A stretch of DNA of 11,869 bases from Bacteroidales bacterium. GTDB lineage: Bacteria; Bacteroidota; Bacteroidia; Bacteroidales; ML635J-15. The position numbers and the translations under genes were made by a program. Positions 6,380 through 11,869 of this stretch are shown here, in pieces. The stretch covers positions 1 to 11,869 of the forward strand of contig SLSH01000242.1 in the NCBI GenBank assembly GCA_007130555.1, given 5' to 3'. Under the pieces are notes generated by a model. That model searched no databases. It saw only the letters and a list, made by a program, of their open reading frames with translations, and was not told the DNA's origin. How positions within the stretch are numbered: the first letter of the stretch is position 1; each line of letters starts with the position of its first letter.

Positions 6380-7375
6380 TTATTCCCACACTCCGCTTAT
6401 TTGATGATTACAATTCTCACATTCGGAATTTTTAATATTTATTTTATCAATATCAAAACCATTGCGGCGTATTAAAATATTATTGCAGTTCGGACATACT
6501 GTATGTTTTATTTGTTCTTTTACATTTCCCGTATAAACATATTTAATTCCCTTGTTTTTTGCAATTTTACAAGCTTTTAAAATTGTATTAACAGGTGTGG
6601 GGTACAAATCCTGCATATTATAAAGCGGAAAAAATCTGCTGAAATGCAGAGGAGTATCACCTGTAACATTTTTAACAATCCAATCGCACATTTCTTCAAT
6701 CATTTTCAGATTATCTGTTTTTTCAGGTATTACTAAATTAGTAATTTCTATCCAGACATTATACTTGAATAATTTTGAAATTGTTTCTAAAACATATTTA
6801 AGTTCTCCTTTAAATAAACTTTTATAAGTTACATTTTTAAAGCATTTTAAATCAATATTTGCAGCATCAATATATGGTGCTATTTCCATTAAAGGGTCGG
6901 AATTTATGTATCCGTTTGAAACCATAATATTTTTTAATCCTGATGCTTTTGCAAGTTTAGCAATTTCGTACATATATTCATAAAAAACCGTGGGTTCGTT
7001 ATATGTATAAGATATAGATTTACAATTGTTTTTTAGTGCAAGTTCTACAATCTGTTCGGCAGTGTTATGTGTAGATTTTATATTATCCGGATTTTCCTGA
7101 GAAATATGATAATTCTGACAATTTTTACAGTGTAAATTACAGCCGGCAGTTCCGATTGATAATGTTTTACTTCCCGGTAAATAATGATATAAAGGTTTTT
7201 TTTCGACAGGGTCAATATTAATTGCACAAGGTTTTTCGTAAGTTAAAGAAATCATTTCTCCGTTAATGTTTTGCCGTGCATTGCACGAAGAAATCTGTCC
7301 TTTTGAAAGAACGCAGTAATTAGGGCATAATTCGCATAATACCTGATTGTCTTTTAGATGTTTGTAAAATTTCAT
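6380..7375 (-). CDS. amrS: AmmeMemoRadiSam system radical SAM enzyme
   Basis: This 331-aa radical SAM protein resembles the pyruvate formate-lyase activase type. The cluster motif C79-x3-C83-x2-C86 (GCNLHCKNCQNYHIS) would bind the 4Fe-4S cluster that cleaves S-adenosylmethionine. An N-terminal cysteine set (C14, C17, C21, C31) and DPVEKKPLYHYLPGS (55-69) precede it. SYTYNEPTVFYEY (122-134), VSNGYI (152-157) and ANIDLKCF (172-179) form the barrel core, and FSRFFPLYNM (245-254) lies later. A C-terminal zinc-ribbon-like pair (C294-x2-C297, C319-x2-C322) ends the protein. All of this fits the AmrS family. Its substrate and product are not known. The ATG is 2 bases after the stop of the AmrB-AmrA gene, so the two are surely translated from one transcript. 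Confidence 0.93.
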   Translation of the reverse strand: MKFYKHLKDNQVLCELCPNYCVLSKGQISSCNARQNINGEMISLTYEKPCAINIDPVEKKPLYHYLPGSKTLSIGTAGCNLHCKNCQNYHISQENPDNIKSTHNTAEQIVELALKNNCKSISYTYNEPTVFYEYMYEIAKLAKASGLKNIMVSNGYINSDPLMEIAPYIDAANIDLKCFKNVTYKSLFKGELKYVLETISKLFKYNVWIEITNLVIPEKTDNLKMIEEMCDWIVKNVTGDTPLHFSRFFPLYNMQDLYPTPVNTILKACKIAKNKGIKYVYTGNVKEQIKHTVCPNCNNILIRRNGFDIDKINIKNSECENCNHQISGVWE

Positions 7376-7377
7376 AA

Positions 7378-8772
7378 TTACTCTGAAAATTTAATGCTTT
7401 GATAAATAAAAATTTCAGCATCTTTCCATCCTTCCCAACCAATATCTGCCTTATCCTGTGCACAATGTCCCAAAAATTCTTCAAGTTCCCAATTTGTATC
7501 TGTTGCAACTTCCGGCAGAAAAGTTCCCGAATTATTGCCTTTTTTTATGTAAATTCCGTGTTTCCCAAGTTCTATTTCATCAATTGAATTAATCTTTTGC
7601 ATAGGACTTAGTACCGATATTTCTATTTTAATATCGTTTAATTCTTTTGCTTTAACGGGGGAGAACCTTGTGTCATTTAAAGCCGATGAGACAACTAGTT
7701 CCGCTACTGTTTCGGGAATATTTTTACTTGATTCGAAACGACCGAGACATCCGCGAAGTTTATCGTCTTTTTTTAGTGTTACAAAAATACCGCATTTATT
7801 TTGCAATTTTTCGTTAAAAACTTCTGTTGACAAATCAATACTTTTTGATTTGCCAATATATAGTTCCAGATTTTTACGGGCAATTTTCAATAATTCTTCT
7901 CTTTCTTTATCTGATAAATTAAATTCGTTGTCGTTTTTACCGGTAACAGAAATGGCATGATATCCGACCACACGATTTTTTTCGCCGTAAGGAGAATCTC
8001 CCGAATTCCGATAATCAATCATATTATATTCAAAATCACCGTTTTCGGTAAGATATAATAAACATAAAACCGCTGAAGTTCCGCATATATCTGTTGCAAG
8101 ATTATTTATACCCGATTTCTTATTTTCCTGTAAAGTTTCCAAAAAGATTTGAGGGTTATTGCTGCAAACAGCTTTTGCGGTTTTATTGTCAATTTCTACT
8201 GCATCATCATAATTAGGATAATGCGAAAAATCACTGGAAATAATAAACAGATTATTCTTATTGAAATACGGCATCAAAGCATCTGCAATGGATTTTGAGG
8301 TTTCCTTGTTGTCTCCGCCAATTACAATCGGAATAAGGCTAAAACCATGCTTTAAATGATACTGTAAAAACGGCAATTGTACCTCCAGACTATGTTCGTT
8401 TAAATGAGCATCAGCAATAAAATCAAATACGGCATATTCTTTTATTAATGTATCTGCAATATTTTTATTTACTTTTATTTCTCCTAATGGAGTTTCATAA
8501 TTGCCGGTATTATATATTGATGCACCGTTGAAATGGCAGGAATGGCTTGAGGTAATTACAAAAACATTTTCATATTTTTTATCGGGATTTATCTGATTTA
8601 TTGCACTCGCGGCGACTTCTCCCGAAAACATATATCCTGCATGCGGTGATATTACTGCAAAGGCATCGTTTTTTCGGTTTTTTGCAAGTGAAAAATATTT
8701 TTTCAAATCATTATCCAATTCGTTTTTATTCTCGGGATAAAATTTACCTGCATATACCGGTTTACGATTCAT
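7378..8772 (-). CDS. amrB-amrA: AmmeMemoRadiSam proteins B and A fused (Memo-AMMECR1)
   Basis: This 464-aa fusion joins the other two parts of the AmmeMemoRadiSam system. Residues 1 to about 275 are a Memo-like (AmrB) domain related to class III dioxygenases. It has KPVYAGKFYPE near the start, SPHAGYMFSG (42-51), SSHSCHFNG (75-83), HLNEHSLEVQLPF (123-135), SSDFSHYP (179-186) and TDICGTSAV (227-235). H44, H77 and H184 are the probable metal ligands, by analogy with human MEMO1. Residues from about 285 to 464 are an AMMECR1 (AmrA) domain with its invariant-type LRGCLGR (339-345), then DTRFSPV (367-373), LPEVA (419-423) and a closing helix. The linker is short. The start is well fixed by the family-typical N-terminus and a TAnnTTTG element 30 bases upstream. 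The biological role is unresolved. Confidence 0.92.
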   Translation of the reverse strand: MNRKPVYAGKFYPENKNELDNDLKKYFSLAKNRKNDAFAVISPHAGYMFSGEVAASAINQINPDKKYENVFVITSSHSCHFNGASIYNTGNYETPLGEIKVNKNIADTLIKEYAVFDFIADAHLNEHSLEVQLPFLQYHLKHGFSLIPIVIGGDNKETSKSIADALMPYFNKNNLFIISSDFSHYPNYDDAVEIDNKTAKAVCSNNPQIFLETLQENKKSGINNLATDICGTSAVLCLLYLTENGDFEYNMIDYRNSGDSPYGEKNRVVGYHAISVTGKNDNEFNLSDKEREELLKIARKNLELYIGKSKSIDLSTEVFNEKLQNKCGIFVTLKKDDKLRGCLGRFESSKNIPETVAELVVSSALNDTRFSPVKAKELNDIKIEISVLSPMQKINSIDEIELGKHGIYIKKGNNSGTFLPEVATDTNWELEEFLGHCAQDKADIGWEGWKDAEIFIYQSIKFSE

Positions 8773-8801
8773 ATAAAAACAAATTTTTAATAAAATTTAT
8801 A

Positions 8802-8809
8802 CAAAGTTA
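8802..8809 (-). promoter_or_regulatory. Candidate -7 element for amrB-amrA-amrS
   Basis: The minus strand reads TAACTTTG, an exact TAnnTTTG match ending 29 bases before the ATG at 8772. The predicted leader is a little over 20 bases. At the -33 position only a TCTG-like word is present. The spacing resembles that of the other candidate promoters in the window, which adds some weight. Confidence 0.45.
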
Positions 8810-8890
8810 GCATAATTATATTGTTATATCAGAATAAATAGTGATAAATTTTGATAAAAATTGGGATTAATTACTACAAATTTAATAGGG

Positions 8891-8930
8891 TAAGGGTATA
8901 AGGGGTGTCCTTATATAGCCTTATACCTTA
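8891..8930. repeat. Hairpin in the amrB-amrA / S41 protease divergent region
   Basis: TAAGGGTATAAGGG (8891-8904) pairs with CCTTATACCTTA (8919-8930). This gives a 12-bp stem with one bulged G and a loop of about 14 bases that contains a third CCTTATA-like copy. It lies about 50 bases upstream of the candidate protease promoter and about 90 bases upstream of the amr promoter. There is no T run on either side, so it does not look like a terminator. It could be a protein binding site or a small repeat. Confidence 0.5.
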
Positions 8931-8978
8931 AAATTAAAATAGAGAGAGAGCCAAAAATTTATTACAGATGAGATTAAA

Positions 8979-9010
8979 TTTGTTTATCTGCAATTTTTTT
9001 TACAATTTTG
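8979..9010 (+). promoter_or_regulatory. Candidate promoter for the S41 protease
   Basis: TTTG (8979-8982) and CAATTTTG (9003-9010) resemble the Bacteroidota -33 TTTG and -7 TAnnTTTG elements. They are 20 bases apart, and the -7 word differs from consensus at one position. Transcription would start near 9017, about 23 bases before the ATG at 9040. This agrees with 9040, not 8968, being the true start codon. Confidence 0.4.
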
Positions 9011-9039
9011 TGTGTTTTATTTTACAAAAAATTAAAATT

Positions 9040-10635
9040 ATGCTTAAAAGAATAATAGCAATATCAATAATACTGCTGATTTCGTATCATGCATATAGTC
9101 AAAGTATTGCAGAACAATCCCGAAAATTCAATAAATTATTGGCATTTATCGAAGCATTATATGTTGATTCTGTTGATATGGAAAAATTAGTAGAAGTTGC
9201 TATTGTCAACATGCTTAAAGAGATGGATCCGCATTCGATTTATATCAGCAAAGACGAAGTACAGCGAATGAATGAGCCTTTGGAAGGCAGTTTTGAAGGA
9301 ATCGGAATACAATTCAGAATTATGGAAGACACATTGGTCGTTGTAGGAGTTATAAGCGGAGGACCTTCCGAAAGAATAGGATTATTCAACGGCGACAGAA
9401 TTATTACGGTTGACGGCGATAATATCGCAGGAGTGGAAATACAAAACTCTGATGTTACTTCTATGCTAAGAGGAGAAAAAGGCACAAGAGTCGATATTGA
9501 GGTTGTAAGAAGAGGCGTAAAAGGAGTTCTTGATTTTGCAATTATTAGAGATAGAATCCCTATCTATAGTGTTGATGCGAATTATATTATTGACGGAAAA
9601 ATAGGCTATGTCAAGTTAAATAGATTTGCCAAAACAACCGATGACGAACTTGATGAAGTTTTTAATAATTTCAGAGATAATAAAATAAAAGACATTATTC
9701 TCGATTTAAGCGGAAATACAGGTGGATATATGGATAAATCCATTAGTCTTGCCGATGAATTCTTAACAAAAGATAAGGTTATTGTATTTACGGACGGACA
9801 AAAAATTTCACGTACCGATTATAATTCAACAAGAAGAGGCAGATTTCATGACGGAAAACTAATAGTAATCGTTGACGAAGGTTCCGCTTCTGCCAGCGAA
9901 ATCGTTTCAGGTGCAATACAAGACTGGGATAGAGGTGTGGTGTTGGGAAGAAGAACATTCGGCAAAGGATTGGTACAGAGACCGGTAACTCTTACCGATG
10001 AGTCGGTAGTCAGACTTACAATAGCACAATATTATACACCAACAGGAAGACCTATACAAAAACCTTATGAATGCGGATATGATGACTATATTAGAGATAT
10101 CAGCAACAGATGGACAAAAGGCGAATTTATTTCTGCCGATAGTATAGATTTTCCCGACTCGTTAAAATATGAAACATTAGTATTTAAAAAAACCATTTAC
10201 GGAGGCGGTGGAATTATGCCCGATGAATTTATTCCTATTGATACGGCTCAAAGATCGGAATATCATATTCATTTATTAAGACGCGGAGTGCTTTTTACAT
10301 TTATATCAAGATATGTGGATAATAACAGAACAGAAATAAACGAAAAATATCCCGATTTCGAAACATTTAAAAACAATTTTGTGGTTGATAAGAATATTTT
10401 AGAACAGATAAATGAAATGGCAATAGAAGAAAAAATATATCAGGATTCTTTGGAAACCGCTACTCCCGAACAGATTAAATATATGGAAAATCATATCAAA
10501 TCTCTTGTTGCAGGTGATTTGTGGGAAACAAATAATTTCTGGCAAATTTTTAATAATTATAATCAAAACTATAAAAGAGCTTTGGAAATTATTACCGATG
10601 ATAAACTTTATAATATGTATATAAAAGGAAAGTAA
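9040..10635 (+). CDS. S41 family C-terminal processing protease, exported
   Basis: This is a 531-aa serine protease of the CtpA/Prc family that should act in the periplasm on the C-termini of exported proteins. Residues 1-20 form a signal peptide (MLKRIIAISIILLISYHAYS, then QSIAEQ). A PDZ domain spans about 80-165, with FEGIGIQF (85-92), GGPSERIGLFNGDRI (107-121) and MLRGEKGT (142-149). The catalytic core has GYVKLNRF (189-196), LDLSGNTGGYM (221-231), nucleophile S284 in GSASASE and general base K309 in RRTFGKGLVQ. The Ser-Lys spacing of 25 equals that of E. coli Prc. A helical C-terminal region follows. An in-frame ATG at 8968 would add 24 residues that hide the signal peptide and overlap the promoter, so I use 9040. 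The substrate is unknown. Confidence 0.93.
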   Translation: MLKRIIAISIILLISYHAYSQSIAEQSRKFNKLLAFIEALYVDSVDMEKLVEVAIVNMLKEMDPHSIYISKDEVQRMNEPLEGSFEGIGIQFRIMEDTLVVVGVISGGPSERIGLFNGDRIITVDGDNIAGVEIQNSDVTSMLRGEKGTRVDIEVVRRGVKGVLDFAIIRDRIPIYSVDANYIIDGKIGYVKLNRFAKTTDDELDEVFNNFRDNKIKDIILDLSGNTGGYMDKSISLADEFLTKDKVIVFTDGQKISRTDYNSTRRGRFHDGKLIVIVDEGSASASEIVSGAIQDWDRGVVLGRRTFGKGLVQRPVTLTDESVVRLTIAQYYTPTGRPIQKPYECGYDDYIRDISNRWTKGEFISADSIDFPDSLKYETLVFKKTIYGGGGIMPDEFIPIDTAQRSEYHIHLLRRGVLFTFISRYVDNNRTEINEKYPDFETFKNNFVVDKNILEQINEMAIEEKIYQDSLETATPEQIKYMENHIKSLVAGDLWETNNFWQIFNNYNQNYKRALEIITDDKLYNMYIKGK

Positions 10636-10745
10636 ATTTTTTGTTTGATTTATATTCATATATTTGATTTTTGGCAAACAATTTGTAAAAAAAATAATAG
10701 TACATGACAAAACTTTTTTTATTTGGCATTTTTGTAAAAAATAAA

Positions 10746-10920
10746 AGATTTCTCCACCCTGCCATAAATGGCTTGGGTGTCGAAATGACTTGGTGTTGGG
10801 GTGTGTTATGTCGGCGACGTCGGGCAAACTCGGTATATTTAGAGCATGGCGAAACGTCGCCGACTATAACCACTTTGGTCCGGTCATTTCGACCCCTGGC
10901 ACAGGAAGGGGGAGAAATCT
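10746..10920. repeat. Inner palindromic repeat with AGATTTCTCC...GTCGAAATGAC arms
   Basis: AGATTTCTCC (10746-10755) pairs with GGAGAAATCT (10911-10920), and GTCGAAATGAC (10779-10789) with GTCATTTCGAC (10883-10893). The arm is about 45 bases with an unpaired middle, where GCCATAAATGGC on the left forms its own small hairpin. Words of the type AGATTTCTC...CGAAATGAC are, as I recall, common in dispersed Bacteroidota repeats. G+C is 32 of 60 in 10801-10860, well above the surrounding sequence. Confidence 0.75.
10805..10870. repeat. GC-rich central hairpin
   Basis: GTCGGCGACGT (10810-10820) pairs perfectly with ACGTCGCCGAC (10854-10864). The stem extends through GTTAT/ATAAC past one bulged T, giving 16 base pairs around a 33-base loop. 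It sits at the centre of the inner palindrome at 10746-10920 and is the most stable stem in the window. Confidence 0.8.
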
Positions 10921-10972
10921 GCCAAATATACCGCCGATGATAAATGTGTAATGGGTTCAAATACAGCTAATA

Positions 10973-11196
10973 CTAAACCGCTAACAAGATGAACGAAGTA
11001 AAATCTTGTAGCAGGTTTAGCAAATACCGACAGACTATCAATCTTAATATAAGAACGTAGTGAATTTTTGCAAAAGGAGAGTACAAAGCTGAACAACACT
11101 TGCCTTGAGCTTGTTAAAAGGTTGTTCAAGCTTTGCCGAGCCAAGCAAAAATAACAGAAAGTAATTATATTAAGCAACTTGATAGCAAGTCGGTAT
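10973..11196. repeat. Right half of the composite element: hairpin plus three nested stems
   Basis: CTAAACCGCTAACAAGAT (10973-10990) pairs with ATCTTGTAGCAGGTTTAG (11003-11020), apart from two offset bases, forming a compact hairpin. Beside it, 11024-11051 pairs with 11166-11196 (ATACCGAC...CTATCAA...CTTAATATA on the left against its complement). This encloses ATTTTTGC/GCAAAAAT (11064-11071/11145-11152) and CAAAGCTGAACAAC with its complement (11084-11097/11121-11135). The order and nesting would suit a folded RNA or a transposon end. No stop-free frame with family motifs is seen. Confidence 0.7.
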
Positions 11197-11233
11197 AATT
11201 ATACGATTTGCAGTAAAGGTTTGTCATGTACAT

Positions 11234-11253
11234 AAAATAATAATAATAATAAT
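11234..11253. repeat. AAT microsatellite
   Basis: The trinucleotide AAT is repeated about five times just right of the composite element and 15 bases before the next start codon. The DNA to the left of the element (10691-10699) is similar. It may be part of the original insertion site or the leader of the next gene. Confidence 0.5.
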
Positions 11254-11267
11254 TTTAAATAATAAAT

Positions 11268-11717
11268 ATGAAAAAAATGATTTTTATAGTTTTATCAGTA
11301 ATACTACATAATTTTTTATTTGCAGATAATAATGAGATTGCGGCGTGGTCTTATGAAGTTAAGAAAAAATCGGATGATAAATTTGAAATTATTTTAAATG
11401 CCGATATCTCTGAAAAATGGTATATATATGGCATAAATATAGAAGAAGGAGGACCATTACCTCTGAATTTTTATTTTGAAGATTCAAAAAATATCAGATT
11501 TTTAAAAGAATTTATCGAAACCGAAACGCCTCAGAAATTATATGATGAAATTTTTAAGATGAATGTTCCGTATTATGACAAATCTGTTAGTTTTAAAGCC
11601 GTGGTTCAAATCAGGAATACTCAAAACAATACTCTTATTATTGACGGACAGGCGTGTTATATGGTAGATAACTCATGTGTACGGGTTTATCAGGAAATTC
11701 CAATAGAGTTTAAATAA
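11268..11717 (+). CDS. Secreted DsbD N-terminal-like domain protein
   Basis: This 149-aa protein has a signal peptide (about 1-19, MKKMIFIVLSVILHNFLFA). One immunoglobulin-like domain follows that resembles the N-terminal domain of the thiol:disulfide reductase DsbD. Supporting motifs are AWSYEVKKKSDDKFEIIL (26-43), SEKWYIYGINIEEGGPLPLN (48-67), a TPQKLYDEIF segment (87-96), VSFKAVVQI (107-115) and IDGQACYMVDNSCV (125-138). In DsbD this domain passes electrons through two cysteines. Here C130 and C137 have similar spacing but are shifted relative to the usual YMVCDD...C pattern as I remember it. There is no membrane or thioredoxin domain, and the next 150 bases do not continue the frame. It is either a standalone family member or the remaining head of a larger gene. 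No terminal DsbD part is visible. Confidence 0.75.
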   Translation: MKKMIFIVLSVILHNFLFADNNEIAAWSYEVKKKSDDKFEIILNADISEKWYIYGINIEEGGPLPLNFYFEDSKNIRFLKEFIETETPQKLYDEIFKMNVPYYDKSVSFKAVVQIRNTQNNTLIIDGQACYMVDNSCVRVYQEIPIEFK

Positions 11718-11869
11718 AGATCAGATTTTATTATTCATTAAAAAAATGGTAACTAATCAGTGTGTAAATTATAAATATTTTTTTAGTTCACGCTACGCTG
11801 TATCTTAGAATTGAATAATGAACAAGGAGCAAGGATTTTTGATTTAAGAAGTATTGCATATTATACTAA

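Larger units (their letters stand above)
10700..11231. mobile_element. Composite palindromic MITE-like element with 12-bp terminal inverted repeats
   Basis: GTACATGACAAA (10700-10711) is matched exactly by its reverse complement TTTGTCATGTAC (11220-11231), bounding 532 bp. Inside are at least seven further stems, listed in the next three entries and at 10720-10728/10920-10928 (TATTTGGCA/TGCCAAATA). AAAATAATA sits directly left of the element (10691-10699) and again 2 bases beyond its right end (11234-11242). This could be a target duplication, but the DNA is low in complexity. Removing the element would leave the protease and the next gene about 100 bases apart. The open frames here follow the palindromes and match no family I know, so any transposase would have to act in trans. 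The assignment as a mobile element is inferred. Confidence 0.6.

Noticed and set aside
7320..7587. 62-codon frames at the amrS/amrB-amrA junction on both strands
   Set aside because: They are out of frame with two clearly coding genes and have no motifs.
10399..11177. Minus-strand frames of 142, 122 and 97 codons
   Set aside because: They overlap the protease gene or run through the inverted repeats, overlap each other in different frames, and show no family motifs. Their length is a by-product of the palindromic sequence.
11718..11869. Possible continuation of DsbD or a new gene at the window end
   Set aside because: Only frames of about 20 codons are present on either strand, and no membrane-domain sequence is seen in any frame. 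The tail is A+T-rich intergenic DNA as far as visible.

Overview
The window reads as a stretch of Bacteroidota chromosome, probably Bacteroidales or a close relative. The evidence is an A+T-rich sequence, a MurF-Alr fusion (a Bacteroidota hallmark), no clear Shine-Dalgarno sequences, and several matches to the Bacteroidota -7 element TAnnTTTG about 30 bases upstream of start codons. Nothing indicates a phage or plasmid. The genes are mostly housekeeping. The unusual content lies in the intergenic DNA, which is rich in palindromic repeats.

Layout. Positions 1-459 are non-coding and hold several hairpins plus a five-unit, roughly 46-bp tandem array closed by an inverted copy. On the minus strand, tdk (thymidine kinase) and murF-alr (peptidoglycan precursor ligase fused to alanine racemase) form a tight operon with a 3-base gap. 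Facing away from tdk across a 62-bp divergent promoter region is a plus-strand run. It consists of an unrecognised 236-aa protein, a four-helix-bundle (23S rRNA intervening-sequence-type) protein set between copies of a GAAAGTT-type repeat, rsmI (16S rRNA C1402 2'-O-methyltransferase) and tsaB (tRNA t6A synthesis). The convergent gap after tsaB carries a single copy of the palindrome found in the 5' array.

On the minus strand at 6380-8772 is a complete AmmeMemoRadiSam set in two genes: an AmrB(Memo)-AmrA(AMMECR1) fusion followed 2 bases later by the radical SAM enzyme AmrS. Its biochemical role is unresolved. Divergent from it is an exported S41 (C-terminal processing) protease with an intact Ser/Lys dyad. 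The 632-bp gap after the protease is mostly a composite palindromic element of 532 bp (10700-11231). It is bounded by 12-bp perfect terminal inverted repeats and packed with nested hairpins, and it has no convincing gene. The last gene encodes a small secreted DsbD-N-like domain protein.

No defence system, CRISPR array or new enzymatic pathway was found. The best candidates for a second look are the composite palindromic element, the capped tandem array and its dispersed copy, the repeat-flanked four-helix-bundle gene, and the fused AmmeMemoRadiSam operon. Family assignments come from motif recognition by eye. No database search was run.
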